64,000 bases of DNA from Jiella avicenniae (lineage in GTDB: Bacteria > Pseudomonadota > Alphaproteobacteria > Rhizobiales > Rhizobiaceae). Positions within the stretch are counted from its first letter, which is position 1. Each line of letters opens with the position of its first letter. The position numbers and the translations under genes are program-made. Positions 44,952 to 55,699 of the stretch are shown piece by piece. The notes beneath the pieces are model-generated. The model was given only the letters and a program-made list of their open reading frames with translations, was not told where the DNA came from and ran no database searches. The DNA lies in the NCBI RefSeq assembly GCF_021390325.1, contig NZ_JAJUWU010000005.1:45982-109981 (forward strand). The letters run 5' to 3'.

Positions 44952-45254
44952 CGACAGTTGCAGCCCGGCCACAGGGCGCAACTTCCATTCCCTATCGTCA
45001 TTTGCCAGAATGTCGCCATCGTCGCAGGTCAGACTGCAGCGATGGGGTGCGAAAAAGGGGTCGCGCCCCGGCGTCGGGATGGCACGGTTTACGTCCGCTT
45101 AAGACAATCGTGAAAGACTGCCGCCAACCATGCGTCGCGATGGGCTCTTCGAGGGGTGTCCAGGGCGTGATGAGGGGCCGTCGATCGCGGCGGTCGTTCG
45201 AGAGGGGCGGTGGGCGATGACGCGCTCGCCGCAGGCGATTGGGGACTTGAGGGG
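44952..45254. other. 303-base intergenic region after accA
   Basis: No gene or clear terminator is seen. The short open frames here are out of family character. The promoter of the L,D-transpeptidase probably lies in it. Confidence 0.45.
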
Positions 45255-46244
45255 ATGTTCGTCCGACGTATCCTGACGGCCGCGGCCATGGCCGCGCTGA
45301 TGGCCGTTTCCGCCTGCAATTACGAGGATCTGGCGCCGGAAAAGGCGCCGTTGCCGCCGGATCTGGCGCGGGCCATCCAGGCCAACAACATGGGGGTCAA
45401 CTCGCCGATCCTCGTCCGCCTCTTCAAGGAGGAGTCGGACCTGGAGGTCTGGAAGCAGAAGACCGACGGCACTTACGCGCTGCTCAAGACCTACGAGATC
45501 TGCGCCTGGTCCGGAAAGCTCGGGCCGAAGCAGAGGGAGGGCGACCGCCAGGCACCCGAGGGCTTCTACACGGTGACGCCGGCGCAGCTCAATCCGAAGT
45601 CGAACTACCACCTCGCCATCAACATGGGCTACCCCAACGCCTATGACCGGGCCAACGGCCGGACCGGCACCCATCTGATGATCCACGGCTCCTGCAACTC
45701 GTCGGGCTGCTATGCGATGGACGACGAGCAGGTGCAGGAGATCTACACCCTCGCCCGCTATTCCTTCGACGGCGGCCAGCGCGCCTTCCAGATCCAGGCC
45801 TATCCCTTCCGGATGACGCCGAAGAACATGGCGCGGCACAAGAATTCCGAGCACTACGGCTTTTGGCAGATGCTGAAGAAGGGCTCGGATTATTTCGAGA
45901 CGACGCATCTGCCGCCGAATGTCGGCGTCTGCGAGCGTCAGTACATCTTCGACCAGACGGCCCAGACGGTTGCCGGTCTGTCGCCGGCGGGTCCGTGCCC
46001 CGAAGTGGCGGTGCCGCAGGTCGTCGCGGCGAAATATCAGTCGGACGAAGCCCAGGCGCAGGAAATTGCCGCCCGCATGGCCCCGAGCGAGTTCGCCACC
46101 TCGACGACCTTCTCCTACCGCACCGGCCAGCCGATCACCGCGGAAGCCTACGCCCAGGAGCAGCATCGCCGCGAAGGCTACGACCGGAACGGCAAGCGTG
46201 TCGGCGGCGCCGGAGGCGGTTCGATCTTCAGCCTCTTCGAATAA
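45255..46244 (+). CDS. L,D-transpeptidase lipoprotein (YafK-like, YkuD domain)
   Basis: 329 residues. A signal peptide with lipobox AVSAC (Cys21) makes it a lipoprotein. The YkuD catalytic motif is THLMIHGSCNSSGCYAM, with the His and Cys conserved. ATG 45255 follows TTGAGGGG. YafK-type enzymes act on peptidoglycan cross-links or remove Lpp. The C-terminal ~100 residues are not conserved. A terminator follows at 46337. Confidence 0.88.
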   Translation: MFVRRILTAAAMAALMAVSACNYEDLAPEKAPLPPDLARAIQANNMGVNSPILVRLFKEESDLEVWKQKTDGTYALLKTYEICAWSGKLGPKQREGDRQAPEGFYTVTPAQLNPKSNYHLAINMGYPNAYDRANGRTGTHLMIHGSCNSSGCYAMDDEQVQEIYTLARYSFDGGQRAFQIQAYPFRMTPKNMARHKNSEHYGFWQMLKKGSDYFETTHLPPNVGVCERQYIFDQTAQTVAGLSPAGPCPEVAVPQVVAAKYQSDEAQAQEIAARMAPSEFATSTTFSYRTGQPITAEAYAQEQHRREGYDRNGKRVGGAGGGSIFSLFE

Positions 46245-46336
46245 CGTCCGTCGACGGGCGGCGGGCCGCGCCAAACCGGCGATGGACGCCAAACGTGGCC
46301 GGGAGGGAAAGTCGCCCGCCGAAAGCGGACAAATGA

Positions 46337-46364
46337 AAAAGGCCGGTCCTTGCACCGGCCTTTT
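46337..46364. terminator. Bidirectional-type terminator
   Basis: AAAAGGCCGGT (46337-46347) and ACCGGCCTTTT (46354-46364) are perfect arms around a 6-base loop, with A and T runs at each end. It lies 92 bases after the L,D-transpeptidase stop. The sugar operon on the other strand ends at 46623. Confidence 0.85.
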
Positions 46365-46622
46365 CGCTGTTTCGAAGCCTCTTCGGCATGATGCCGAGGC
46401 CATTGCCTGCACGCTGCATCTTTGCCGCCATTCGGCAGATCGACCGTCGGTTGCCGTTCGCAGCCCTCATGTCCGCTCGTCGACGGTGGGGCTACCCCGG
46501 CCGTCCGATGGAAAACGCCCGACCGGCTCTCGCTTTTTGAGGACGATGCCAGGGTCGATTGGCAGGGATCGGTTCGCGTGTCGGAACTGGAGTCCGGTCG
46601 GCGTCTTCCGGGTTCTGGCGGA
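46365..46622. other. Intergenic region between convergent units
   Basis: 258 bases with no gene. A small palindrome, TCGGCAT-G-ATGCCGA, lies at 46383-46397. Confidence 0.5.
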
Positions 46623-47624
46623 TCAGTCCGCGGGATCGAGGATCTTCGTGTCGCTCTGCTTGTAGCGGAACTTGGTGTCGGTCAGTCCGGCGGCATCGGA
46701 GAGGGTGGCGGCGAGAAGCTGCGGCGCGAAGATGTCGTAGATCGCCTGCAGCACACGATCCTGCGATTTCGGCACGTCGATCACCGTCAGGGTCTTGCCG
46801 TCGGCAATTCCGGTCTCGCCGGTGATCAGCAGCGCCGGGCAGCCGATCTCGTCGAGTTGGCGGGCAAGTTCCAGTTCCCGGCCGTTGCCGAAGATCACGA
46901 CGCCGGTCGTCTCGTCCATCGATTCCATCGGGCCGTGCAGATAATGGCGGGTGTCGTAGGCGGCGGCCGGGATGCGCGAGGCCTCGCGGATGAGCAGCGA
47001 GGCTTCGTCCGCCGTCCCGAGCGCCGCGCCCGCGCCGACGCAGTCGATGGCGCGACGATTGGCGAAGAGGCGGCCGAGCCGGTCCATCTTGGCATTCGCC
47101 GTCTCGAAGATCGCCGTGGCCTGTTCGGGGAGCGAGTCCCAGTCGGCGCCGCGCGCGCCGGTGATCGCGTCGAGGACGAGGCCGGCGACGAGAAGCGTCG
47201 CGGTGTAGCCGGTGCTCGACGGCGTCGCGTCGGCGCCGTTCGCCTGCGTCACGTGATGGTCGGCGGCTTCGGCCAGCGGGCTTTCGGCACTGTTGGTGAT
47301 CGCCAGGCTCTCGGCGTTCGGCAGCTTGCGCAGGGCGTCGACCGTTTCGACGCTGCGGCCGCGATGCGACAGGGCGATGATCGAATCGGCGAGATCGCGG
47401 CCTTCGGCCATGTCGACCGCGCGGATCGGCACGGCACGCTTGCCCCGCCGCTGCATCTCGCTCGCCACGATCACCGCGGCGGCGAAGCTCGCACCGATGC
47501 CGGTCACGGCCGTCAGCCCTTTGCCGAAGCCGGACAGGTCCATGCCTGCGAGTTCGCTTCGCGCCGCCGCGAGGCTGTCGGCAAGCGATTGCGTCTGCCG
47601 GGCGACTGTCGATCGATAGCTCAT
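46623..47624 (-). CDS. SIS-domain sugar isomerase/deaminase
   Basis: 333 residues with two SIS domains as in the isomerase half of GlmS. First: GIGASFAAAVIVASEMQRRG and SIIALSHRGRSVETVDAL. Second: CVGAGAALGTADEASLLIREASRIPAAAYDTRHYLHGPMES. This resembles AgaS or NagB-II proteins that isomerise or deaminate amino-sugar phosphates. The ATG overlaps the kinase stop by 4 bases; AAAGG lies upstream. It is the last gene of the sugar ABC operon, consistent with processing the imported, phosphorylated sugar. The exact substrate is inference. Confidence 0.82.
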   Translation of the reverse strand: MSYRSTVARQTQSLADSLAAARSELAGMDLSGFGKGLTAVTGIGASFAAAVIVASEMQRRGKRAVPIRAVDMAEGRDLADSIIALSHRGRSVETVDALRKLPNAESLAITNSAESPLAEAADHHVTQANGADATPSSTGYTATLLVAGLVLDAITGARGADWDSLPEQATAIFETANAKMDRLGRLFANRRAIDCVGAGAALGTADEASLLIREASRIPAAAYDTRHYLHGPMESMDETTGVVIFGNGRELELARQLDEIGCPALLITGETGIADGKTLTVIDVPKSQDRVLQAIYDIFAPQLLAATLSDAAGLTDTKFRYKQSDTKILDPAD

Positions 47625-48600
47625 GAAGATGCCTTTGCTGTCATGTTGGCTGTGCGGGGTCGCACGAAGAGCGCGTCCGGTTCGCTGCGGGCGAGGTGCT
47701 CGGCGAGGCGGCAGGCGCCTTCGACGGGCGCGCCGGTGAAGAGAAGTGGCTCGATCCGGCCCTCGCAGCTCTGCTCGAGGCCGTCGCGGAAGGCACGCCA
47801 GAGGCTCGGCTGCGAGGAGATCACGCTGCCGCCGGCAACGACCCTCGAAGCACCGGCGCCGCGGCGATCGAGCCGGGCGACGAGTTCGGCGAGCGAACCT
47901 CCACCTTCGCGGATCACCCGCGCGGCGAGTTCCGATCCCGCCGCTTCGGCGGCAAAGACCACGGGCGCGAAGGATCCGGCGACGGCCGCCCCGCCGATCT
48001 GGCCGAGGCGGCTGCCGATCCGCGCCGGCGAGGGGATGTCGAGGGCTTCGAAAAGCGCCGCCGCCAGCGGCTCGTCCCGCGCGCCGCCTTCGTCGAGATG
48101 GCGTGCCACCGCCTTCGCCGCCTCGCGGACGAGGCTGGCGGCGCTGCCCTCGTCGCCGATGATCCAGCCCCATCCGCCGGCGACCAGCATCTCGCCGGAC
48201 GGCGTGCGGCAGACCGCGATCGATCCCGTCCCGGCGACGAGGCCGATCTCGCCCGGATGGCCGAGGGCCGCCGGCATCAGCTCGGCGTCGTTGACGACGC
48301 GGACGGGAAACGGGCTGATGGGGGCGAAGGCCGCCTCGAAGGCTTCGCATTCCGCCGCGTCGTCGCAGCCATGCGCGCCGACGGCCATGGCCGTGATGGG
48401 AGTGCCTTCGCAAAGCTCGCGGACCAGCCGGAGCAGTGCGGTGGCATCCGCGTGCCATTCGCGCGACCGCCAGCGGGCGGTGGGGACGATCTCGTCCCTC
48501 GCAAGGTCCGGTCCAAGCAGCCGCAGATGCGTCTTCGTCCCGCCGATGTCGATTCCGACCACCGCCATCGGGCCTGAGGCTTCGTCGCCCTTTCCGACGG

Positions 48601-48604
<4 letters not shown>
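47621..48604 (-). CDS. BadF/BadG-family sugar kinase (N-acetylglucosamine kinase-like)
   Basis: 327 residues of the actin/hexokinase fold. [19 protein letters not shown] is the phosphate-1 loop; [24 protein letters not shown] and [13 protein letters not shown] match BadF/BadG/BcrA/BcrD-type GlcNAc kinases. It would phosphorylate the imported sugar. It overlaps the ABC ATPase gene upstream and the SIS gene downstream by 4 bases each. ATG 48604 is used; ATG 48568 is a shorter option. Confidence 0.85.
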
Positions 48605-49707
<1,103 letters not shown>

Positions 49708-49725
49708 CTGTGCCTCGGTGAAGCC

Positions 49726-50601
49726 TCAGCCTTTCGATCCGGACATCGCGATGCCCTCGACGATCTTGCGCTGGAATATGAGGAAGAAGAGGAGCGGCGG
49801 GATGGCCGCGAGGAGATTGGCGGTCATCACCACGTCCACCGTCTGGTGGGAGAAAGGCGCGTTGAAGAGCCCGACGACCTGGCTGACCGTGTATTTCTCG
49901 GCGTTCGACAGAACGATGAGCGGCCAGATGAAATTGCCCCAGGTCTTCATGAAGGTGAGGATCGCCAGCGTCACCATGGCGTTGCGCGTCAGCGGAAGGA
50001 CGACGTGCCAGTAGATCTGAAAATGCCGCGCCCCGTCGAGCCGCGCCGCCTCGATCATCTCCTTCGGCAGGCCCTTCATGAACTCGACCAGGAGGAACAG
50101 GCCGAAGGCCGAGGCGAGGCCGGGCGCGACGAGGCCCTGCATCGTGTTGATCCAGCCGAGATCGGCGGTGAGGAGATAGGTCGGAATGATGGTGACGGCG
50201 GTCGGCACCATCAGGGACAGCATGATCAGGCCGAAGAGCGGACGCTTGCCGGGAAACTCGAACAGCGCGAATTCGAAGGCCGCCATCGAGCCGAGAAGGA
50301 GCACGCCGGCGATGGTCAGGAGCGCATAGGCCATCGACATGTAGTAGGCGTGGAGATAGCCGGTCTCCCGCAGGATCATCGCGACCTTGTCCCAGCCGGC
50401 CGCAAACGAGGTCGGATAGAGCCGCGGATTGATCGAGACGGGCGTGCCGGGCTCGGTGAAGACGACGTTGATCATCCACCAGATCGGGAAGACCACGACG
50501 ATCGTCACCGAGATCGCCAGGGCCCAGCGGCACAGGTCCCAGGCCGTGATCGTGGGCCAGCGCCTGCGGCGGCTCTCGGTCGCTTCGAGCGCGATCGTCA
50601 T
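49726..50601 (-). CDS. Sugar ABC transporter permease (MalG type)
   Basis: 291 residues with six membrane helices. The EAA loop EMIEAARLDGARHFQIYWHVVLPLTRNAM lies near residue 190, and a long first periplasmic loop follows TM1 as in the MalG subunit. The ATG overlaps the other permease by 4 bases. It pairs with the ATPase 18 bases downstream. Confidence 0.93.
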   Translation of the reverse strand: MTIALEATESRRRRWPTITAWDLCRWALAISVTIVVVFPIWWMINVVFTEPGTPVSINPRLYPTSFAAGWDKVAMILRETGYLHAYYMSMAYALLTIAGVLLLGSMAAFEFALFEFPGKRPLFGLIMLSLMVPTAVTIIPTYLLTADLGWINTMQGLVAPGLASAFGLFLLVEFMKGLPKEMIEAARLDGARHFQIYWHVVLPLTRNAMVTLAILTFMKTWGNFIWPLIVLSNAEKYTVSQVVGLFNAPFSHQTVDVVMTANLLAAIPPLLFFLIFQRKIVEGIAMSGSKG

Positions 50602-51482
50602 GCCTTTCTCCTCATGGCTCTGAGGCCGAACATCCCGGCCGTGACGACGATGATCAGCGCGGTGAGAATGAAGCCGTAGGCAGAGGCCTGGCCGAAGCGG
50701 ACCGACCCGAAGGCGCGCCCCATCATGTCCATCACCGGAAACAGCAGCGCGTTCTGCCGGCCGCCGTAGTTGGTGAAGGACGAACCGGTGAGGAGCCAGG
50801 GGACGTCGAAGACCTGGAGGGCCGAGATCAGGCCGTAGGTCATCACGAAGAAGAGGACCGGCGCCAGCATCGGGATGGTCACGTGGCGCACCTGCTGCAG
50901 CCGGCTCGCGCCGTCGAGACGCGCCGCCTCGTAGAGGTCGACGGGAATGTTCTTCAGGCCGGCGAGCAGGATGACCATGTTGAAGCCGGCCGACACCCAG
51001 ATGTCGACCGCGATCAGCGAGTAGAGCATCGTGTCGGTGTCGTTGAGGAAGTTGACCGACGGATAGCCGAACCAGCCCAGCACCATGTTCACCAGGCCGA
51101 AGTTCGGCGCATACATCCACCGCCAGATCGTCGCCGCGAGAAAGGCGGGAAGGACGACGGGCAGGAAGAAGACGCTGCGGAAGAGGTTCGACCAGAAGCC
51201 GCTGAAGCTGTCGACGAGAAGCGCCAGGCCGAAGGCCACCGCGATCCCGAGCGGTACGGTGATGACGACGTAGGTGACGAGGTTCCACATGGCGCGGGAG
51301 AAATCCCGCGAACCGACGATCCGCTCGTAATTCGCGAGCCCGACGAAGTGCGGCTCGGTCACGGCGTTCCAGTCGTGGAAGCTGTAGTAGAAGCCGCTGA
51401 CGATCGGATAGAGGAAGAAGGCCGCGAACAGCGCCACGAAGGGCAGAACCATCAGGTAGTGCGGCAGATGTCTGGAGTTCAT
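50598..51482 (-). CDS. Sugar ABC transporter permease (MalF type)
   Basis: 294 residues with six membrane helices (first: YLMVLPFVALFAAFFLYPIVSGFYYS). The EAA loop DLYEAARLDGASRLQQVRHVTIPMLAPVLF is near residue 185. Together with the MalG-type permease it forms the channel of a CUT1 importer. It lies between the binding protein and the second permease. Confidence 0.93.
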   Translation of the reverse strand: MNSRHLPHYLMVLPFVALFAAFFLYPIVSGFYYSFHDWNAVTEPHFVGLANYERIVGSRDFSRAMWNLVTYVVITVPLGIAVAFGLALLVDSFSGFWSNLFRSVFFLPVVLPAFLAATIWRWMYAPNFGLVNMVLGWFGYPSVNFLNDTDTMLYSLIAVDIWVSAGFNMVILLAGLKNIPVDLYEAARLDGASRLQQVRHVTIPMLAPVLFFVMTYGLISALQVFDVPWLLTGSSFTNYGGRQNALLFPVMDMMGRAFGSVRFGQASAYGFILTALIIVVTAGMFGLRAMRRKA

Positions 51483-51535
51483 GGCACGCTTTCCGGGCAG
51501 GCGTCCGGCGGCAGGGCCGGACGCGCTTTCTTCGC

Positions 51536-52798
51536 TCAGTTCGCCAGGCAGTCGTTGAGTTCCTCGACCAGTTCCTGCGCTCCCTCTTCAGGGGTGGCAT
51601 CGCCGTCGGCGACCATCGCGGCATTGTCGGTGACGATCGAGCGGTAGCAGTTCGGATAGGCGCCGGCGAAATAGGGAGGCATGACGTCGACGGCATATTT
51701 CACCGCCTGAACCGACTTCTCGATCAGCGGCAGTTCGGCGACGTCCGGCTCCGCCATGGCTTCGGCATTGGCGTTGTAGCGCGACAGCAGCTTCGCCCAG
51801 CGGGCCATCTGGTTCTTCTCGGTGATGTAGGCGGCGAACTCGAAGGCGATCTTCTGGTGCTCGCCCGGCGCCACGCCGACGATCTCGTAGCTCTTGATGC
51901 CGCCGTGCTGGTCTTCCTTCATCCCTGGCACCAGTACGAAGTCGTATTTCAGGCCGGACTCCTTCGCCGCCTGCTCGTAAGTCGGATTGACCCACGGACC
52001 GACGACGTGGAACGCCAGCTGGTTGGTGATGAAGAGGTCCTTGGTCGACTGGTCGTTGCGGCTGGTGCCGCTGTTGAGCGGCGCCATGTCGACGAAGAGC
52101 TGCAGGACCTTCTGATAGGTCGCCGGATCGATCTTGGTCTTCATCGCGTCGAAATCGATGCCCCAGCCGTCGATGCCGCCGACGATCGCATAGGTGCTGG
52201 CGACCGAGTTGAAGACCTGGGTCTGGTCGGGAACGGCGTATTTGCCGGCCTCGTGCACGGCCTGCATCTGCGCGTACCACTCGTTCCAGTCCTTGGGCGG
52301 CTTCGCGGTGTCGATGCCGGCTTCCTTCAGGACGGTCAGGTTGCGGAACATGATCTCGCCGAAGCCGGTATAGGGCAGGCAGTAGAGTTCCTCCGGCTTC
52401 GGCATGCAGCTCTTCAGCGCGTCCTCGTCGAACTGGTCGCGGTAGGACTGGGGCATCTCCATCCACAGCGGGTAGAGATTGGAGAGCGCCCCGACCTCGA
52501 CGAGCTGTGCGCCAACCGACAGGCCGTTCATGAAGACGTCGGGCAGGGTGCCGCTCGCCGCGCCGGCGATCTGGCCGGCCGTCAGGTCGTCGTCGCCCCG
52601 CCCGGAGATGTTGATGGTGACGTTCGGGTGCTTTTCCTTGAACTCGGAAATGAAGGTCTGCTGCAGCGCCAGCGCATCGCCCTGGGCGAAGTCGGAATAG
52701 ACCCAGTATTCGAGCGTCACCGGCTCGTCGGCGAAGGCGGGGCTGGCCGCGATGGCCAAAAGGACGGATGCTGACTTCACAACGGCGGAACTGCGCAT
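51536..52798 (-). CDS. Sugar ABC transporter substrate-binding protein
   Basis: 420 residues from ATG 52798, chosen for GGAGAG 6 bases upstream; longer starts at 52810, 52825 and 52828 exist. Signal peptide SASVLLAIAASPAFA-DEP. The mature protein is an extracellular solute-binding protein of family 1: FISEFKEKHPNVTINI, GTLPDVFMNG, EELYCLPYTGFGEIMF. It binds an unknown sugar. It is the first gene of the operon, and the probable ROK operator lies just upstream. Confidence 0.92.
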   Translation of the reverse strand: MRSSAVVKSASVLLAIAASPAFADEPVTLEYWVYSDFAQGDALALQQTFISEFKEKHPNVTINISGRGDDDLTAGQIAGAASGTLPDVFMNGLSVGAQLVEVGALSNLYPLWMEMPQSYRDQFDEDALKSCMPKPEELYCLPYTGFGEIMFRNLTVLKEAGIDTAKPPKDWNEWYAQMQAVHEAGKYAVPDQTQVFNSVASTYAIVGGIDGWGIDFDAMKTKIDPATYQKVLQLFVDMAPLNSGTSRNDQSTKDLFITNQLAFHVVGPWVNPTYEQAAKESGLKYDFVLVPGMKEDQHGGIKSYEIVGVAPGEHQKIAFEFAAYITEKNQMARWAKLLSRYNANAEAMAEPDVAELPLIEKSVQAVKYAVDVMPPYFAGAYPNCYRSIVTDNAAMVADGDATPEEGAQELVEELNDCLAN

Positions 52799-53067
52799 GA
52801 GGCTCTCCATTTGCTCGACGGGCATCAAACTCTCAGCCGCTCGACCGGGCGCGACTTATGTTAGGCATGTTAACAAACAAAATACGACGCGCAAGCTGAA
52901 AAATGCGCCGTGCCCGTTTTCAAGTCTTCAGGCGCCGCGCGGCGGCAGTCTCAGCGATGTCTCCGATCGGCCGGAACGGCGAACGGGTGCAGGGAAAAGA
53001 GGGACGGCGCAGGACCGTGGCGCTCACGCCCCATGGCCGTTCGGCGAGGCCGTGGGGCCGCCTCTCG
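52799..53067. other. Intergenic promoter region of the sugar operon
   Basis: 269 bases between the binding-protein gene and the ROK gene stop. TGTTA-GGCATGT-TAACA at 52859-52875 is an inverted repeat and a candidate operator for the ROK regulator. No gene is seen. Confidence 0.5.
52859..52875. promoter_or_regulatory. Candidate ROK operator upstream of the sugar operon
   Basis: Inverted repeat with 5-base arms TGTTA and TAACA around a 7-base spacer, 60 bases upstream of the chosen binding-protein start. Inferred from symmetry and position. Confidence 0.35.
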
Positions 53068-54249
53068 TCAGGGCGAGGTCTGCACCAGCACGACGTCGAG
53101 CGCGCGGTCGACGGCCAGCTTCTCGATGCCGAGCACGGTCGCGTCGGGGCCGAGCGAACTCGTCTCGACGTCGACCGGATAGCTGAGGGCGTTTGCGACC
53201 GTCCGCACGACGGGAAGGATCAGCGGGCTGGTTCCCACCCCGCCGCCGAGGACGACGAGGCCGGGGTCGACGATGGCGACGCAGCTCGCGACCAGCGCCC
53301 CGATGTCGGCGGCATGCCGCTCGACGTGCTCGCGGGCGGGAGCGTCGCCGTTTTCGGCGCGATGGAAAAGCGCGCCGGCGTCTTCGGGGGGCGGCCCCGC
53401 CTTTTCGGGCCACGCCTGGCGGACGCGACGCATCAGCATTTCCGTGCCGAGATAGGTCTCGGCCTCGCCGGCGACGGGCGTGTGGCCGGGCGCAAAGGGG
53501 TAGGCGAGGTGGCCGATCTCGCCGGCCGCGCCGTTGCGGCCGCGGATCAGCCGGCCGGAGAGCATCAGGCCCATGCCGAGCTTCAGGCCGATCTGGATAT
53601 AGGCGAAGTCGTCCCGCCCCTTGGCGACTCCGTAGACTCTCTCGGCGACGGCAGCGCAGTTGACGTTGTTTTCCAAAACGAGTTCGGGGCCGGCTGGCGG
53701 CGCGAAGTGGGTGAAGAGTTCGTCCTGGCGGGTGGCGGCCCGCTCGGCGCCGTCGGCGACCACCCGCGACGGCAGGGCGATGCCGACGGCCCGCAAAGGC
53801 CCCCAGCCCGTCTCCGCCTCGCCGGCGGCTGCCGCGAACTCTTCGGCCACGGCGCGGCTGATTTCCTCGTTCATCAGCCGATGGCTGGCCGGCAGGCGGT
53901 AGGTGCGGCTGTGCAGCAGGCGGTGGTCGAGCGTCGCCACCCGAAGCCGCACATGGGTCGAGCCGGCGTCGATCGCCATCACGCGGCCGGCACCGGCGCC
54001 GACGCGGTAGAGTGCCGCCTTGCGCCCGAGGCTGCCTTGCGATTCGCCGACCTTTTCGACATAGCCGAGCCGCTCCAGTTCGCCGATCGAGGCCGACATG
54101 GTCGGCCGCGACAGCGCCAGTTGCTCGCCGATCTGCGGCCGGGTTGCCGGGCCGCTCGCCACGAGGCTGCGAAAAACCGCCTTGGCGCTCGGCGTCAGTT
54201 CGGCCGCCGAAAAACTCTCGCCCGGTCTCGACAAATGACTGAAACCCAT
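53068..54249 (-). CDS. ROK-family transcription repressor
   Basis: 393 residues. An N-terminal winged HTH (LVASGPATRPQIGEQLALSRPTMSASIGELERLGYVEKVG) is followed by the ROK kinase-like fold: VMAIDAGSTHVRL, VLENNVNCAAVAE and LKLGMGLMLSGRLIRGRNGAAGEIGHL. NagC/XylR-type repressors release DNA when they bind an aminosugar or sugar phosphate. It lies beside the sugar ABC operon, so that operon is the likely target. The catalytic Asp found in ROK kinases is not seen in the usual place (the equivalent is VNC rather than ND), which fits a regulator. Confidence 0.88.
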   Translation of the reverse strand: MGFSHLSRPGESFSAAELTPSAKAVFRSLVASGPATRPQIGEQLALSRPTMSASIGELERLGYVEKVGESQGSLGRKAALYRVGAGAGRVMAIDAGSTHVRLRVATLDHRLLHSRTYRLPASHRLMNEEISRAVAEEFAAAAGEAETGWGPLRAVGIALPSRVVADGAERAATRQDELFTHFAPPAGPELVLENNVNCAAVAERVYGVAKGRDDFAYIQIGLKLGMGLMLSGRLIRGRNGAAGEIGHLAYPFAPGHTPVAGEAETYLGTEMLMRRVRQAWPEKAGPPPEDAGALFHRAENGDAPAREHVERHAADIGALVASCVAIVDPGLVVLGGGVGTSPLILPVVRTVANALSYPVDVETSSLGPDATVLGIEKLAVDRALDVVLVQTSP

Positions 54250-54252
54250 TTG

Positions 54253-54269
54253 TTATGAAGCTTTATGAA
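54253..54269. promoter_or_regulatory. Direct repeats between the ROK and D-threonine aldolase-like genes
   Basis: TTATGAA at 54253-54259 and again at 54263-54269, spaced 10 bases start to start, lie in the 55-base divergent gap. They could bind a regulator on one DNA face. Speculative. Confidence 0.3.
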
Positions 54270-54304
54270 TTATCGTGGCGTGATGATCCGATTGGAGGAA
54301 GCAT

Positions 54305-55477
54305 ATGTCACGGCAAAGGGAAAATGGCAAAATGCGTGATTGGTCGGCGTTCGAAATCGGCTACGACGTGCCGGCCCTGCCCGGCATGGCCCTCAGCGAC
54401 GTGCAGACGCCGGCCCTGGTCGTCGACCTCGATGCCCTCGAACGCAATCTCGACCGGATGCGCACCCATGCCGCGGCGGCGGGAATGCGCCTGCGGGCGC
54501 ATGCCAAGAGCCACAAGTCGGCCGACATTGCCGCGCTGCAGATCGGTCGGGGCGGGGCCTGCGGGATCTGCTGTCAGAAGGTTTCGGAAGCCGAAGCCAT
54601 GGTGCGCGCCGGCATCGGCGACATCCTGGTCACCAACGAGGTGCGCGATCCGGTCAAGCTCGACCGCTTGGCCCGGCTCGCCGAGCGGGCCCGGATCGTC
54701 GTCTGCGTCGACGATCCGGAGAATGTCGGGCCGCTGTCACGGGCGGCGCGACGCCACGGCGTCACCGTCGAGGCTCTGGTCGAGATCGACTGCGGTGCCG
54801 GCCGCTGCGGCATCCGTCCCGGCGCACCCGCCGTGGGCCTCGCGCAGGCGATCGCGGCGGCGGAGGGGCTGCGTTTCGCCGGTCTGCAGGCTTATCACGG
54901 TCCCGCCCAGCACATCGCCGATCCCGCCGAACGGGCCGCCACCATCGCGGCGGCCGCCGACGTCACGGCCCGGACGGTTTCGCTCCTTTGGGACGCCGGC
55001 CTCGCCTGCGACATCGTCGGCGGCGCCGGCACGGGGAGCTTTCCCTTCGAGGCGCGTTCGGGCGTCTACAACGAACTGCAATGCGGCTCCTACGTCTTCA
55101 TGGATGCCGACTACGAGCGGATCCGCGCCGAAGACGGCGGGCGGGTGGGCGGCTTCGAGAATGCCCTCTTCGTCCTGACCTCCGTCATGAGCCGTCCAAG
55201 GCCCGATCGCGCCGTCTGCGACGCGGGCCTGAAGGCCCTTGCCGTCGACAGCGGCCTGCCGCGGGTGTTCGGCAGGGAAGGAGTGCGATACGACGGCGCT
55301 TCCGACGAGCACGGCGTCCTCGCGATCGACGGTGGGGACGTCGCGATCGACGAGCGGATCAGGCTCGTGCCCGGCCATTGCGACCCGACCTGCAATCTCC
55401 ACGACTGGTTCGTCGCGCTGCGCGGCGAAACGGTCGAGACCCTCTGGCCGGTGACCGCGCGCGGCAAGGTCTTCTGA
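54305..55477 (+). CDS. DSD1/D-threonine aldolase-family PLP enzyme
   Basis: 390 residues of fold-type III PLP enzymes. TPALVVDLDALERNLDRM and the PLP Lys in RAHAKSHKSADIA begin the barrel. The C-terminal metal site is visible in PGHCDPTCNLHDW, with the His and Cys residues found in D-threonine aldolase, D-serine dehydratase and 3-hydroxy-D-aspartate aldolase. Which D-hydroxy-amino acid is used cannot be decided. GGAGG lies 6 bases before the ATG. It diverges from the ROK repressor and may be under its control. Confidence 0.85.
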   Translation: MSRQRENGKMRDWSAFEIGYDVPALPGMALSDVQTPALVVDLDALERNLDRMRTHAAAAGMRLRAHAKSHKSADIAALQIGRGGACGICCQKVSEAEAMVRAGIGDILVTNEVRDPVKLDRLARLAERARIVVCVDDPENVGPLSRAARRHGVTVEALVEIDCGAGRCGIRPGAPAVGLAQAIAAAEGLRFAGLQAYHGPAQHIADPAERAATIAAAADVTARTVSLLWDAGLACDIVGGAGTGSFPFEARSGVYNELQCGSYVFMDADYERIRAEDGGRVGGFENALFVLTSVMSRPRPDRAVCDAGLKALAVDSGLPRVFGREGVRYDGASDEHGVLAIDGGDVAIDERIRLVPGHCDPTCNLHDWFVALRGETVETLWPVTARGKVF

Positions 55478-55699
55478 CGAAAGCCCCGCCCTTGCCTGCA
55501 AGCGGCGAGGCCATCCCGGCTGCCCTGGCTTCGCCCCGTGCCCATCGCCGGCCGGCGCCCCACCACGGACGGCGGAGCTGGACCGCCGGCGGTGATCGGG
55601 GGACGTCCGTCGCGGCAGGTCGGCTCCTTCGGCCGCGAAACAGGCGACGCGTCCCTCGACGATCGAAAAGTCGCGTGCGCTGGAGGACGGATCGTATTA

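Noticed and set aside
55538..55699. Upstream extension of the flavin reductase frame to ATG 55538
   Set aside because: The residues are unrelated to the family and no ribosome site supports this start.
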